NCBI RefSeq assembly: GCF_008180865.1
Contig: NZ_VTEX01000004.1
Location: forward strand, 62,001 to 126,000
DNA from: Rossellomorea aquimaris
Lineage (GTDB): Bacteria > Bacillota > Bacilli > Bacillales > Bacillaceae_B
Reading direction: 5' to 3'
DNA length: 64,000 bases
Below the pieces are notes generated by a model. That model saw nothing but the letters and a program-made list of their open reading frames with translations. It searched no databases and was not told the origin of the DNA. This document shows positions 37,131 through 47,004 of the stretch, piece by piece (position 1 is the first letter of the stretch; each line of letters starts with the position of its first letter). The position numbers were made by a program, and so were the translations under genes.

Positions 37131-38147
37131 ATGAACGCAAAGCTATTTCAACCATATTCACTTAAAGATGTAGAATTGAAGAACAGAATTGTAATGGCAC
37201 CTATGTGCATGTATTCTTCTCATAACGAAGATGGAAAAGTCGAGAACTGGCATCGTACTCACTATACAAGCCGTGCAGTGGGTGGCGTCGGGCTCATCAT
37301 TCAGGAAGCTACAGCTGTCACTCCCCAAGGAAGAATCTCCCCGCAAGATTTAGGGATTTGGGATGACGGGCATATTGAGGGATTAAGAGAATTAGTGGGA
37401 TTAATCAAAGAACACGGTGCGAAGACAGGCATTCAGCTTGCTCATGCAGGAAGAAAGGCCGTTCTCGAAGGAGACATTCTTGCTCCATCTGCAATCCCGT
37501 TCAACGATGAGATGAAAACACCCGTCGAAATGACGGCGAATGATATTAAAGAGACCATCACTGCCTTCATCAAAGGAGCCGAAAGAGCGAAGAAAGCGGG
37601 CTTTGATGTGATTGAAATTCACGGGGCACATGGGTATCTCATCAACGAATTCCTGTCCCCGCTTTCTAATAAACGTACGGACGAATATGGCGGATCTGCT
37701 GAGAACCGCTACCGATTCCTTCGTGAAGTCATTGATGGGATTCAACAAATATGGGACGGACCTCTCCTTGTACGTGTTTCTGCGAAAGACTATAACGAAG
37801 AAGGATTGGACGTTGAAGACTATGTTGTGTTCGCCCAATGGATGAAGGAACAAGGAGTCGATTTGATCGATGTAAGCTCCGGTGCCGTCGTACCAGCACG
37901 GATTCCGGTGTTCCCTGGTTATCAGGTGAAGCTTGCTGAAACCATTAAAAAAGAAGCGAAGATTGATACAGGTGCAGTCGGGCTGATTACGACAGGTATA
38001 CAAGCAGAAGAAATTCTGCGAAACGAGCGTGCCGACCTCGTCTTACTCGCACGTGAATTACTTCGTGACCCATACTGGCCAAGAACGGCGGCCAAGGAGC
38101 TTGGTGTAGAGATCGAAGCGCCTAAGCAGTACGATCGCGCCTGGTAA
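37131..38147 (+). CDS. namA: NADPH dehydrogenase NamA (old yellow enzyme)
   Basis: 338-aa FMN flavoprotein (YqjM in B. subtilis, 338 aa), reducing activated C=C bonds and nitro compounds. Opening [13 protein letters not shown] has the Cys typical of YqjM-type OYEs, then [29 protein letters not shown] (substrate HxxH type) and [20 protein letters not shown] precedes the ATG. Stands alone with its own terminator. Confidence 0.96.
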   Translation: MNAKLFQPYSLKDVELKNRIVMAPMCMYSSHNEDGKVENWHRTHYTSRAVGGVGLIIQEATAVTPQGRISPQDLGIWDDGHIEGLRELVGLIKEHGAKTGIQLAHAGRKAVLEGDILAPSAIPFNDEMKTPVEMTANDIKETITAFIKGAERAKKAGFDVIEIHGAHGYLINEFLSPLSNKRTDEYGGSAENRYRFLREVIDGIQQIWDGPLLVRVSAKDYNEEGLDVEDYVVFAQWMKEQGVDLIDVSSGAVVPARIPVFPGYQVKLAETIKKEAKIDTGAVGLITTGIQAEEILRNERADLVLLARELLRDPYWPRTAAKELGVEIEAPKQYDRAW

Positions 38148-38170
38148 GAAATGTTTTGACAGACTTAAAG

Positions 38171-38205
38171 AGAGTTGCATGCCAACAGGCATGCAACTCT
38201 TATTT
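38171..38205. terminator. Bidirectional terminator between namA and GNAT
   Basis: 14-bp stem AAGAGTTGCATGCC / GGCATGCAACTCTT with a 4-nt loop. Confidence 0.85.
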
Positions 38206-38959
38206 ATTCATACACTTTTTGAACTTCATACCTGAACCCTAAACAACGGTAGTTTTGTTTTTGATACATCAATCTCGGTGTACCCTCTCCATCCGCTACC
38301 AGTATCACGGTTTTTTCTGGGAATTGTCTCATGACGAACTGTTGCAGTCTGCTCCCAATCCCCTTCTTTTGAAACGATTCATGAACCATGAGTCCATCGA
38401 TTTCTGCTGTCTCGTCTTCAACGATCACATCGACGGATCCGGCCGGGGTCCCTTTATTGAAAGCGAGGACCTGCATCAAACGGGGATTTTGAAAATTCTT
38501 CTTATGCATGCCGACCTTTTGATTTGCAAAGGCTTCACCGTACTCTAAATCCTGCCTATATTGAAAAGACAGGTACGCATCCAATTCCCTGTCGGTCACC
38601 GCTTTCACTTCAATATCAGAATTATCGTCTATAGTAGGAAATTGACCAGGTTCTATACTGTATAGTTCATTAAATCCTGATTCATACCCTTCACTTGTAA
38701 AATAATCCATCAATTCCTCTGTTAGTTTTGTATCTTGGGGAAAATAAAATTTCACATGCTTTTGCCCTTTTGATTGATGATATTCTCTTAAAAAGTGAGC
38801 AGCATCTTTAAATTCAGCCAGGGTTGGATGTTTTTTGAATTCAAGAAAATTACTATCATACCTTGTTAACATTTCTGGAAAATGAATATGTTTATAGTGA
38901 TCATTCTCACTTATTTCTTGTCCTGGATTATAAATATGGTCAAATGTGATTTCCTTCAT
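38204..38959 (-). CDS. GNAT N-acetyltransferase
   Basis: 251-aa protein with a divergent N-terminal half and a clear GNAT domain in the second half: EIDGLMVHESFQKKGIGSRL at about 190-209, ending MYQKQNYRCLGFRYEVQKVY. The acetyl-CoA loop is QKKGIG. GGGGAG lies before the ATG chosen; the earlier in-frame ATG overlaps the phosphatase gene end. Substrate unknown. It is 25 bp after the histidine phosphatase gene and probably cotranscribed. Confidence 0.85.
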   Translation of the reverse strand: MKEITFDHIYNPGQEISENDHYKHIHFPEMLTRYDSNFLEFKKHPTLAEFKDAAHFLREYHQSKGQKHVKFYFPQDTKLTEELMDYFTSEGYESGFNELYSIEPGQFPTIDDNSDIEVKAVTDRELDAYLSFQYRQDLEYGEAFANQKVGMHKKNFQNPRLMQVLAFNKGTPAGSVDVIVEDETAEIDGLMVHESFQKKGIGSRLQQFVMRQFPEKTVILVADGEGTPRLMYQKQNYRCLGFRYEVQKVYE

Positions 38960-38984
38960 TTTACTCCCCTTTTCCTCTATGAAC

Positions 38985-39524
38985 TTACTCCCATACCCGT
39001 TGAACAGATGCAGCATCTTCTTCGACTTTTACTACAAATACATCAGGATTGGAAAGTGCAAACAGCTCATCATATCCGTATTTCTCATCAAACAATCTCA
39101 AAAGCAGCGTCGTTAAGTTTCCATGACTCACACACACCACATGACCTTCTTCTTTTTCTAAAATGTCTTCTATAAAAGACCTTGCTCTCCCCATTGCCTG
39201 GTCATTCGATTCTCCACCAGGTAAAACAAGTGAAAAGTCATCAAAGCTCTCCTTTAACTTTTCCATCCAATCAGGAAGTTCCCGATCACTTAACACTCTT
39301 TCTCCCAAGCGATCGTCTTCTTGAATCGTTAATCCGGACTGTTTGGCAAAGGGTGCTATCGTATCTATGGCTCTAACAAAAGGACTGGAATAAATCGCCT
39401 CAATCGATCGGTTTTCCAAAAATGCAGCCAATTCGACCGCTTGCTGTTTCCCTACTTCCGTTAACGGCGAATGAAAAGGCTGCCCCTCGGCTTTCGCATG
39501 GCGCACCAAATAAATTGTCTTCAT
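38985..39524 (-). CDS. Histidine phosphatase family protein
   Basis: 179-aa phosphoglycerate-mutase-like phosphatase. The phospho-His motif is RHAK at residues 8-11 (catalytic H9); the partner His is in CVSHGNLTTLLLRL. R and E residues in YSSPFVRAIDT complete the pocket. GAGGGG precedes the ATG. Substrate unknown. It starts 10 bp after rnz ends. Confidence 0.9.
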   Translation of the reverse strand: MKTIYLVRHAKAEGQPFHSPLTEVGKQQAVELAAFLENRSIEAIYSSPFVRAIDTIAPFAKQSGLTIQEDDRLGERVLSDRELPDWMEKLKESFDDFSLVLPGGESNDQAMGRARSFIEDILEKEEGHVVCVSHGNLTTLLLRLFDEKYGYDELFALSNPDVFVVKVEEDAASVQRVWE

Positions 39525-39534
39525 TTGCTTCCCC

Positions 39535-40461
39535 TCACTTCTTTAAAGGTATTACATACTCCATGAAGTCTTTTGCGATATATGATTCTGGAAAAACGTC
39601 CCTTGCTTCCCCCTCCAATTCTTCCCATGACTCTTTTGCATATCGGGAGGAAATATGGGTTAAAAACAGCAATTTAGCCCCTGCTTCTAAAGCTGTCTCT
39701 GCTGCTTGCTTTGTCGTCGAATGGAAATACTCACGAGCCATTTCCTCCTGATCCCGATTGAAAGTCGCTTCATGAATGAGTACATCTGCTGACCTTCCTA
39801 AATCGACAGCATTTGAACAAACCCTGGTGTCTCCAAGAATCGTGACAACCCGTCCTGAAATCGAAGGTCCAAGAAAATCCTCTCCATTAACCTCTCGGCC
39901 GTCTTCCAGCTGGACGGTTTCCCCCAATTTTAATTTCTTATAGACCGGTCCTGGTTGAATACCTCTTTCCTGTAATTGATCAACTTGAAGGACACCCGGT
40001 TTATCTTTTTCAACCACACGGTATCCGAAAGTAGGCAGAGCATGATCCAGCTCCCTCGCCTCTACAATAAATCCTTCATCTTCAAAGATGGCCCCTTCCT
40101 CGATCTCAATCACTTCAAGGGGATATTGAAGATGCGTCCGGCTGACAGATAGAGACACGTGGATATACTCTTTGATTCCCTTAGGTCCATATACCGTAAG
40201 CCGGGACTCTCCACCTTGGAAGGAGCGGCTGCCTAATAATCCTGGCAGCCCATAAATATGATCCCCGTGTAAGTGGGTGATGAAAATCTTCTCTATTCTT
40301 CTCGGTTTCAAGCTAGTATGTAAAATTTGATGCTGCGTTGCTTCCCCACAATCAAAAAGCCAAACCGCACCGCGTTCTTCTAATAATTTCAAAGCAATAC
40401 TGGTTACATTCCGGAGTTTAGCGGGTACTCCTGCCCCGGTTCCCAAAAATAATAATTCCAA
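39535..40461 (-). CDS. rnz: Ribonuclease Z
   Basis: 308-aa tRNA 3'-end endonuclease of the MBL fold (307 in B. subtilis). Zinc motif H63-L-H65-G-D67-H68 in [21 protein letters not shown] before it and [27 protein letters not shown] after it. The start is TTG (LELLFLGTG) with AGGAG 8 nt upstream, matching the known N-terminus exactly; the ATG 11 codons upstream is upstream of that site. It heads an operon with the phosphatase and GNAT genes. Confidence 0.95.
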   Translation of the reverse strand: MELLFLGTGAGVPAKLRNVTSIALKLLEERGAVWLFDCGEATQHQILHTSLKPRRIEKIFITHLHGDHIYGLPGLLGSRSFQGGESRLTVYGPKGIKEYIHVSLSVSRTHLQYPLEVIEIEEGAIFEDEGFIVEARELDHALPTFGYRVVEKDKPGVLQVDQLQERGIQPGPVYKKLKLGETVQLEDGREVNGEDFLGPSISGRVVTILGDTRVCSNAVDLGRSADVLIHEATFNRDQEEMAREYFHSTTKQAAETALEAGAKLLFLTHISSRYAKESWEELEGEARDVFPESYIAKDFMEYVIPLKK

Positions 40462-40774
40462 CTTATTCACTCCTATGATGAGCCATACTGCCATTATTTT
40501 AGCACATCCAACGATAATTTACCTTTCTCTCCCATCGTTCATACCGCGTTATCTCTCCCTGAAATACAAATGAGTAATAAGAAAGTGATTTAAAGCCAAT
40601 ATAATGACGTAGAGATTTTGAATAAAACGTTTTCATGTTTTTAATAAAGAAAGTCATCAGCATATAATTTGCTAATTGAACCATAAGTCTTTAAAATTAA
40701 GTAATTGTATAGGATATTAAATAAGAAGACATACATCAAACAAGCTAGCAACAAGATAAAGTGAGGTCATGACA
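40462..40774. other. Divergent intergenic region rnz / zwf
   Basis: 313 bp of AT-rich sequence separating divergent rnz and zwf. It must contain both promoters. A 61-codon frame on the minus strand (40499-40684) has no ribosome-binding site and was rejected. I see no clear operator. Confidence 0.5.
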
Positions 40775-42277
40775 TTGAATAATTCAACTACACCATCATC
40801 TCTCATTACGATTTTTGGAGCCACTGGTGATTTAGCAAAAAGAAAGCTTTATCCATCTCTTTATCACTTGTTCCGTAAAGGGAAAATTTCGAAGCGTTTT
40901 GCCGTTGTAGGGGTAGCACGCCGTGAATGGTCGAATGAAGAGTTCCAGGAACACGTCAAAACATCGGTACATAAAGCGTTAGGCAGCAACGAAAACATAG
41001 ATGAGTTTGTCTCTCATTTCTACTATCAGCCGAATGATGTTTCAAACAGTGACTCGTATAAAGAGTTGAAAAACCTTTCTGATGAACTGGATGCAGCATA
41101 TGAATTAGAAGGAAATCGCATTTTCTACCTGGCGATGGCTCCTGAATTCTTCGGAACGATTACAGAGCAGTTGAAGAATCAAGGTGTAACCGATACAAAC
41201 GGTTTCCAAAGACTGGTCATCGAAAAACCATTCGGTCACGACCTGCCTTCAGCCGAAAAACTGAATAGCCAGATCCGCGAATCGTTCTCTGAGGATCAAA
41301 TTTACCGTATCGACCACTATCTCGGGAAAGAAATGGTTCAAAACATCGAAGTCATCCGCTTCGCGAATGCGATGTTTGAACCCTTATGGAACAACCGTTA
41401 CATCTCCAATATCCAGGTCACTTCCTCTGAAGAGCTGGGTGTCGAAGATCGTGGGCGCTATTACGAAAAAAGTGGAGCTCTTCGCGATATGGTTCAAAAC
41501 CATCTGCTTCAAATGGTTGCACTACTTGCCATGGAGCCCCCAATCAAATTGACGACAGACGAAATCCGCAGCGAGAAAGTTCGTGTATTACGATCCCTGC
41601 GTCCGTTTGAACATGAAGAAGTGAAAGATTATTTCGTGCGAGGTCAATATGGATCTGGTACATCCGGTAATCAGGATCTGCCGGGTTATCGCGAAGCAGA
41701 CAACGTTGATGATCAATCCAATACCGAGACTTATGTTGCAGGAAAACTGATGATCGATAACTTCCGTTGGGCTGGGGTTCCGTTCTATATCCGCACAGGA
41801 AAGAGAATGGAAACAAAGTCAACGAAAATCGTCATCCAATTCAAAGATATTCCAATGAACCTGTATTACAATCCGGATAAGCCGCTTGCACCGAATTTAT
41901 TGGTGATTCACATTCAGCCTGAAGAAGGAATTACCCTTCACTTAAACGTGAAAAAATCCGGACAAAACATTGAAACGACTCCAGTAAAGTTAAACTTTGC
42001 TAACACCAGTGTAGATGGGATGAACACGCCGGAAGCATACGAAAAGCTTCTATTCGATTGCCTGCGCGGGGATGCAACCAACTTCACTCATTGGGATGAA
42101 GTGAAGTTATCCTGGGCATTCGTCGATAAGATTTCTGAAGTATGGGAACATACACGTGACGGAGAATTCCCGAACTACGAAGCAGGATCAATGGGTCCGA
42201 AAGCAGCCGACAACCTGCTGGCTAAAGATGGCTTCTACTGGTGGCCAATTGCGAATCTAGACGTAGACCAATGCTAA
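40775..42277 (+). CDS. zwf: Glucose-6-phosphate 1-dehydrogenase
   Basis: 500-aa NADP-dependent enzyme, first step of the oxidative pentose phosphate pathway. IFGATGDLAKRKLYPSLYHL is the nucleotide-binding start; the active-site signature RIDHYLGKEMVQN lies near residue 177-189. GTGAGG stands 8 nt before TTG 40775 but only 2 nt before ATG 40769, so the TTG is preferred; the difference is two codons. In B. subtilis zwf and gndA are close together; here about 5.4 kb of other genes separates them. Confidence 0.95.
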   Translation: MNNSTTPSSLITIFGATGDLAKRKLYPSLYHLFRKGKISKRFAVVGVARREWSNEEFQEHVKTSVHKALGSNENIDEFVSHFYYQPNDVSNSDSYKELKNLSDELDAAYELEGNRIFYLAMAPEFFGTITEQLKNQGVTDTNGFQRLVIEKPFGHDLPSAEKLNSQIRESFSEDQIYRIDHYLGKEMVQNIEVIRFANAMFEPLWNNRYISNIQVTSSEELGVEDRGRYYEKSGALRDMVQNHLLQMVALLAMEPPIKLTTDEIRSEKVRVLRSLRPFEHEEVKDYFVRGQYGSGTSGNQDLPGYREADNVDDQSNTETYVAGKLMIDNFRWAGVPFYIRTGKRMETKSTKIVIQFKDIPMNLYYNPDKPLAPNLLVIHIQPEEGITLHLNVKKSGQNIETTPVKLNFANTSVDGMNTPEAYEKLLFDCLRGDATNFTHWDEVKLSWAFVDKISEVWEHTRDGEFPNYEAGSMGPKAADNLLAKDGFYWWPIANLDVDQC

Positions 42278-42293
42278 GGAAGGTGTGGAAACA

Positions 42294-42914
42294 ATGAAAA
42301 TTTATGATGTAACAGCCCCAATCTTTAACGGAATGCCGGTTTATAAGAACAAACCGGAAAAACAACCTACCATCGACACAAATACGAATGGTCATGTAAC
42401 AGAGTCGCGCATCTCAATGGATGTTCATACAGGAACACATGTTGATGCTCCACTTCACATGATCAACGACGGTGAAACAATCGAAACCATCGATATCGAA
42501 CAGCTCGTTCGTCCCGTTAAAGTATTCGATCTGACAAAAGTAGATGAGAAAATCAGCCTGAAAGATATTGACGGATTAGAAATCGAAGAGAATGATTTCA
42601 TCCTCTTTAAAACAAAAAATTCATGGGATACCGAATTCAACTTTGAATTCGTCTATGTAGCAGAAGATGCAGCAGCGTACCTTGCAGACAAGAAAATCTC
42701 AGGGGTTGGAATCGATGCACTTGGTATTGAAAGAGCCCAGGAAGGACACCCTACTCACCGCAGTTTAATGGGAAGTGGAGTCATCATCATGGAGGGACTT
42801 CAACTGAAAGACATTGAAGCTGGCCAATACTTCATGGTTGCCGCTCCACTAAAGATTGAAAACACCGATGCATCACCTGCTCGTGTGTTGTTGTTTGATG
42901 AATTGATAGGGTAA
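42294..42914 (+). CDS. Cyclase / kynurenine-formamidase-like hydrolase
   Basis: 206-aa member of the cyclase family (PF04199 type). The metal motif HTGTHVDAPLHM is at residues 40-51 and the second site GIDALGIERAQEG follows near 141. These are zinc-dependent hydrolases including KynB; no tryptophan-degradation genes are near, so a kynurenine role is not claimed. It begins 16 bp after the zwf stop and is probably cotranscribed. AAGGAAGGTGTGG precedes the ATG. Confidence 0.87.
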   Translation: MKIYDVTAPIFNGMPVYKNKPEKQPTIDTNTNGHVTESRISMDVHTGTHVDAPLHMINDGETIETIDIEQLVRPVKVFDLTKVDEKISLKDIDGLEIEENDFILFKTKNSWDTEFNFEFVYVAEDAAAYLADKKISGVGIDALGIERAQEGHPTHRSLMGSGVIIMEGLQLKDIEAGQYFMVAAPLKIENTDASPARVLLFDELIG

Positions 42915-42920
42915 AATCCT

Positions 42921-42956
42921 AAAAGGACTCTCCAGTTTCCTGGAGAGTCCTTTTTC
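42921..42956 (+). terminator. Terminator after the cyclase gene
   Basis: Perfect 15-bp stem AAAAGGACTCTCCAG / CTGGAGAGTCCTTTT, 4-nt loop, then T5. Confidence 0.9.
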
Positions 42957-43077
42957 ATATTTAGAGGTCTACCCATCTAACACAAAGGATCAAGCATTTC
43001 GAAGATAGAACGGTCATCTCTAAACTTCCCTAACGTAAGGCCAAAAACAGTCTTTTAATTCTAAGAATGATGCCTAA

Positions 43078-43107
43078 CAGCTTGAGGGATTCATCCCTCA
43101 AGCTGTT
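43078..43107 (-). terminator. Hairpin overlapping the end of the DUF2935 gene
   Basis: Stem AACAGCTTGAGGGA / TCCCTCAAGCTGTT includes the stop codon. No T-run follows on the minus strand, so termination is uncertain. Confidence 0.4.
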
Positions 43108-43933
43108 GTGTTATTCCGTAATGTAGGTTTGGTGAGCTTACAATCCGGATAGTGAATGAAAGGAGCATAATACGAGAGCTTCTTCATGAAATAACATGCT
43201 TCAGGGAAATGATGCTCAAGAAACCGGAGTGTAGAATTATTCAGCACTTCGTCCTTCACATACATTTGAAGAACTTCCTCGACCAGCTTTATGAAAGCTA
43301 CAACCTGTATTGAAACATCTTCCTCAAATCGGATTTGAGCCGGGAAACCAGGTTGTGTAAAGTGTAAATAACCTTTGAACATATCATTTTTCACCATGAA
43401 TTGTGAAAACTGGACCATTAAAGCTCTCGCCCTTTCAATAAGATCAATTTCGGCGCTATCGAGTATATCAATTAACAAAGCCGCATGTCCCCGCTGGTCA
43501 TCAAGCCACAAATCCAATAAATTCACAAGGGAAAGTGACTGATACTCATTCCCTTTCATGTAGCTCTTCAAAATTCGTAAGTATTCCCTATTCTCTGCCA
43601 ATGTCCCATTCAAGTAGCTCGGGGACAAATTTAAGTTCACCTGATTGAATAGGCGTAAATGTAGAAGATGGCCTTCGAACGTATAATATTGGTAGGAGAC
43701 ATCCTGTGCCCATTCTGAAAGCTGAATCATTTCAGAAGCTGAAGGAGGCAAATTCCTTGGGAGTTTCTTCATTTCCTCCTCAACATTTCCAAACCACTCA
43801 ATGTAATATTCCGCATGCTTGACCCATTTATCTTCTGTGGGGCTTAAATAATCACGAATAAAATAGGCATGATCTTTTAATATCCCCAACCAAAATTCAT
43901 GTTCTGCCAGGGTGTAATCTTCTCAAATCCCAT
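43098..43933 (-). pseudogene. DUF2935 family protein, frameshifted near the start
   Basis: The main frame (43098 to about 43925) encodes a helical DUF2935-type protein with HxxxxxD-rich helices (AEHEFWLGILKDHAYFIRD at its N-terminus, EEDVSIQVVAFIKLVEEV later). Upstream it has no start: the frame runs back to a TGA at 43925. An ATG at 43933 in the next frame reads MGFE then leaves the frame. Adding one G in GAGAAG (43919-43924) would join them as MGFEEDYTLAEHEF. So one base appears lost, by mutation or sequencing error. An internal TTG at 43889 lacks a ribosome-binding site. DUF2935 proteins are of unknown function. Confidence 0.7.
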
Positions 43934-44068
43934 AGAACCTACCCCTTTCTTCCTATACTTAACTTTATTAAGTGAAAGAGGCCTTCATGCTTACAATAAA
44001 ATGCATTGTTTATTAATTCCATCAATAGTTGAAGAACCATGCTTTTCTAAGTCTTATCATTCCAAGAG

Positions 44069-44629
44069 TCATATTCTATGCGCTACATCAATTATTTTCC
44101 CAATGACATTCTGCACTTCATCCGAATGTCTGATGATATATAGATGATCAGCTTCTCCCTTCACAGGCGCCGCTACATCCTTGAAGTAAGCGTCAGTCTG
44201 TTGCCGGCTCAGGACTTCTTCAAAGGTGGTAGCATTCCTGAAAATGGCTGTACTCCGCTCACTGTTTACTACTCTGGCTTGAAGAATCCGGTCGGGGATA
44301 TCCAAATGGATGAGGATGGTGGTAAATCCCTTCCCTTTGAAGTGCTCCAACAGCTTCAACCGTCCACTGCGGCTCAGATTCGAATTGCAAAGGATGAGGT
44401 GAAAAGAAGTCTCATTCATGGCATAGTCAACAATGGTTTGACTGACGGCATATTTAAGGGTATTTGGCCCTTCCATTGGAAGCAGACTTCTATAAAAGGT
44501 GTTGATGAATTCAGCATGGGCATCCTGGTCGATCACAATGGAATTCAACAATTGCTCTTCCAGGCTCCTGGCGAAGGTTGATTTTCCGCTATGGGTTTTA
44601 CCAACAGTCATGATTACTAGTCTTGTCAT
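44069..44629 (-). CDS. P-loop kinase-like ATP-binding protein
   Basis: 186-aa AAA/zeta-toxin-like kinase fold. Walker A is GKTHSGKST at residues 10-18; a D-Q-D motif (VIDQDAHAEF) and LILCNSNLSRSGR (Walker-B-like) follow, then R-x-x-x lid residues ARVVNSERS. Such proteins phosphorylate small molecules or RNA ends; the target is unknown and no antitoxin gene is near. GGAGGTCC precedes the ATG. Confidence 0.8.
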   Translation of the reverse strand: MTRLVIMTVGKTHSGKSTFARSLEEQLLNSIVIDQDAHAEFINTFYRSLLPMEGPNTLKYAVSQTIVDYAMNETSFHLILCNSNLSRSGRLKLLEHFKGKGFTTILIHLDIPDRILQARVVNSERSTAIFRNATTFEEVLSRQQTDAYFKDVAAPVKGEADHLYIIRHSDEVQNVIGKIIDVAHRI

Positions 44630-44671
44630 GAATGGACCTCCAATTCATAGTTTAAACTCAATGTTTAGATT

Positions 44672-44706
44672 CCATAAAGAAGGCTCCCATTTTTAAGAGA
44701 GCCCAC
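44672..44706 (-). terminator. Possible terminator after the GNAT gene at 44728
   Basis: Short stem GGCTC / GAGCC around an A-rich loop, followed by TTCTTT on the minus strand. Confidence 0.45.
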
Positions 44707-44727
44707 TCTCGATAATTTTCATGTGCC

Positions 44728-45207
44728 TTATCCGTGTACCCTGATTTCCATTTTTCTCGCCTGTGTCTTCATTCCCATTGCTTCATAAAACTGAATAGCC
44801 GTATCATTAAATTCCCAGACACCGAGCTCCAGGCTTTCGGCTCCTGTGTCCTTTGTAAATTCTACTGCTTTAGTAAACAATTGTTTTCCTAATCCTTTTT
44901 CTTTATATTTTTCTGTTACTCCGAAGTCCTCTATGAAGACATATTCTTTTTTCACTATAGTTTCTCGGTCAGGGGTTTCGTTCTTCCTTAAAAATGTAAA
45001 GGCGATGATTTCATCGTAAAGATCGATTACAAACACTCCCGCATCATCGTTCATAATCAACCCCTTATAGTAACCCATATCCAACGTATGTTCAGTCGGT
45101 TTGTAACGATCAGGTCTTCCTGAAACATGGAGATCGTGAACCTCTTTATGGATTAGTTTTATTTTTTCGTAATCGTCTAAGGTCGCTTCTCTTAAGACAA
45201 ACTTCAA
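44728..45207 (-). CDS. GNAT N-acetyltransferase
   Basis: 159-aa GNAT. LREATLDDYEKI opens it, YVFIEDFGVTEKYKEKGLGKQL at about 94-115 is the core with the KEKGLG loop, and GVWEFNDTAIQFYEAMGM closes it. The start is TTG with AAAGGGGG upstream. It follows the serine hydrolase gene by 19 bp. Substrate unknown. Confidence 0.87.
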   Translation of the reverse strand: MKFVLREATLDDYEKIKLIHKEVHDLHVSGRPDRYKPTEHTLDMGYYKGLIMNDDAGVFVIDLYDEIIAFTFLRKNETPDRETIVKKEYVFIEDFGVTEKYKEKGLGKQLFTKAVEFTKDTGAESLELGVWEFNDTAIQFYEAMGMKTQARKMEIRVHG

Positions 45208-45226
45208 TTTGATTCCCCCTTTTGTG

Positions 45227-46249
45227 TTAATCAATCATGAAAAAAGCCTTGTACACGTCACCAATGATCCCTTCTAATTGATGAACACCTAAGTCTGTAT
45301 TGGTCATGATGACCAAACCCCTTTCCAATTGAGGATAGGCCACCATCATACATTGAAAACCGACGCCCCACCCAAGTGATGATATTTCGATCCCCTTGTC
45401 GTTTTGATCCAGGAAAACCCCCAGTCCGGTCCATGCCTTACCACCTTGTGGATGGATCATTTCGGCTGCGTTACTTGACGAAAGATTGAGTTTGCTTTCC
45501 CCTTTTAACGCATGCATGAGTTCAATCACTACAAGTGCTAAATCTGAAGGCGTTGTCCAAAGTCCCGAAGCAGCAGGATACGGATAAATTGGATATTTGT
45601 CATTCACAACGTTTCCTTCATTCGTATGACCACATGAGACATTTTGAGAAGGAGGATCAAATGTGCTATTTTCCATATGTAATGGCTGAAAAAGATGTTC
45701 GCTCATGACTTTCGAAAAAGGGTTCCCAGTAACATCTTCTATCAACAGTTGTATGATACAAAAGCCTGCATCGGAATAATGAAAGGCGTCTTCAGGTTGA
45801 TATTTCAATTCAATCGGGACCTTACAATAAGGGGATTTTCCTTCTAACAGGTCCACCACCGTCGGCGTTCCGAACTCCGATTTGAGTTCAATGAAGCTAC
45901 CTTCAGGATCGGAAACCCCCGATTGGTGACTAAGTAATTGTCTTAAGGTAACGTTTCCATTATATCCATGTATTGGGACCTTCCATGATGTTAGCAATTT
46001 ATTAATATCCTCATCTAAAGCCAGAATGCCTTGTTCCGCAAGAGTCATGACCAACATGGAGGTAAGAAATTTACTGATTGAACAAGCACTGAAAGTCGAA
46101 TCACTTTCCACCCGTTTATCTGTTCCTGTCTCGAGTAAACCGAAGCATACTGTGCTGTTTATGCTACCACTCTCAATGGTTGCCATGCTTAATCCCGTTA
46201 CACCAAATTCTTTCATGCATTTTTGTATGTTGATTATTTGTGGTTTCAT
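45227..46249 (-). CDS. Serine hydrolase of the beta-lactamase/PBP4* family
   Basis: 340-aa class-C beta-lactamase-like hydrolase without a signal peptide, so cytoplasmic. Catalytic S-x-x-K is in ACSISKFLTS near residue 60; the Y-x-N analogue is HYSDAGFCI; the third box is HQSGV/GWGVG region. These enzymes are esterases, DD-peptidases or unknown; antibiotic resistance should not be inferred. GGAGG is 5 nt before the chosen ATG. It lies between two GNAT genes on the same strand. Confidence 0.85.
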   Translation of the reverse strand: MKPQIINIQKCMKEFGVTGLSMATIESGSINSTVCFGLLETGTDKRVESDSTFSACSISKFLTSMLVMTLAEQGILALDEDINKLLTSWKVPIHGYNGNVTLRQLLSHQSGVSDPEGSFIELKSEFGTPTVVDLLEGKSPYCKVPIELKYQPEDAFHYSDAGFCIIQLLIEDVTGNPFSKVMSEHLFQPLHMENSTFDPPSQNVSCGHTNEGNVVNDKYPIYPYPAASGLWTTPSDLALVVIELMHALKGESKLNLSSSNAAEMIHPQGGKAWTGLGVFLDQNDKGIEISSLGWGVGFQCMMVAYPQLERGLVIMTNTDLGVHQLEGIIGDVYKAFFMID

Positions 46250-46295
46250 CATAACCTCCATCGTTCTATTAAAATATGTTCCAGCTCTAGTAAAC

Positions 46296-46859
46296 TCACC
46301 ATCTAAAGTTGATGGAAACATCATACATCGATTTCTTCCAGATCATATGATCAGCCCCATCACCCCAATAATCCTTCAGCCAATAATGGGGTTCACCAAA
46401 TTTCCGCTTCCATATCTTCTGGGCATTGGCGTACCCGCTGTCCAAACAGAACTCCTGGATCCCCCTGTTTAGAAAAGTAAGGAACATGACGTTTAGGAGT
46501 AATGTAGCTACACCACGTCCTTGATAATCGGGATGCACAAACACTGTTCCAATCTCATACATCTCTTTTATTTCTCCATCTGTGCAGGTGGTAATCAGTT
46601 CACTGGCTGGACCGTATTCAATCGTTCCGATGACTTCAGCATTGTTCTTATCAAAAGCGATTAGAAAGTATCGGTTCGTCCCATTGGTGTCCAAGTCACT
46701 TTTTAAGTATTGTTTCTTGATCTCTATTTCATTTTCGATGTCATCAAGCAGCTCTTCTAAACCTTCTTTGGAAAAGGTATGTTTAATGACTTTAGAAAAA
46801 AATTGAATCAGTTCTTCTTGGTCTTCAATGCGTGGTCTTCTTATTTCAATGGCGGGCAC
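46296..46859 (-). CDS. GNAT N-acetyltransferase
   Basis: 187-aa GNAT with MYEIGTVFVHPDYQGRGVATLLL at about 99-121; QGRGVA is the acetyl-CoA loop. GTG start with AAGGAG upstream. The C-terminus YWGDGADHMIWKK is unusual. Three GNATs and a hydrolase in a row on one strand suggest an accessory transcription unit of unknown use. Confidence 0.87.
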   Translation of the reverse strand: MPAIEIRRPRIEDQEELIQFFSKVIKHTFSKEGLEELLDDIENEIEIKKQYLKSDLDTNGTNRYFLIAFDKNNAEVIGTIEYGPASELITTCTDGEIKEMYEIGTVFVHPDYQGRGVATLLLNVMFLTFLNRGIQEFCLDSGYANAQKIWKRKFGEPHYWLKDYWGDGADHMIWKKSMYDVSINFRW

Positions 46860-47004
46860 TGGAAATCACTCCTTGACTAACCTAAAATTCATTCCTTTGT
46901 TTTCTTTTATATCTTAAGCATTTTCCAAGCCTATCGTTTATGCAATATTATGGTAACACATCCTATCTCTTACATACGATAAAATTCAGATAATTTAATA
47001 TCTT

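Noticed and set aside
40499..40684. 61-codon minus-strand frame between rnz and zwf
   Set aside because: No ribosome-binding site, AT-driven composition, lies in the divergent promoter region.
44069..44629. Zeta-toxin of a toxin-antitoxin pair
   Set aside because: Walker A matches many kinases, and no epsilon-like antitoxin gene is adjacent.
45227..46249. Antibiotic-resistance beta-lactamase
   Set aside because: No signal peptide and only general family motifs; many such proteins are esterases or peptidases.
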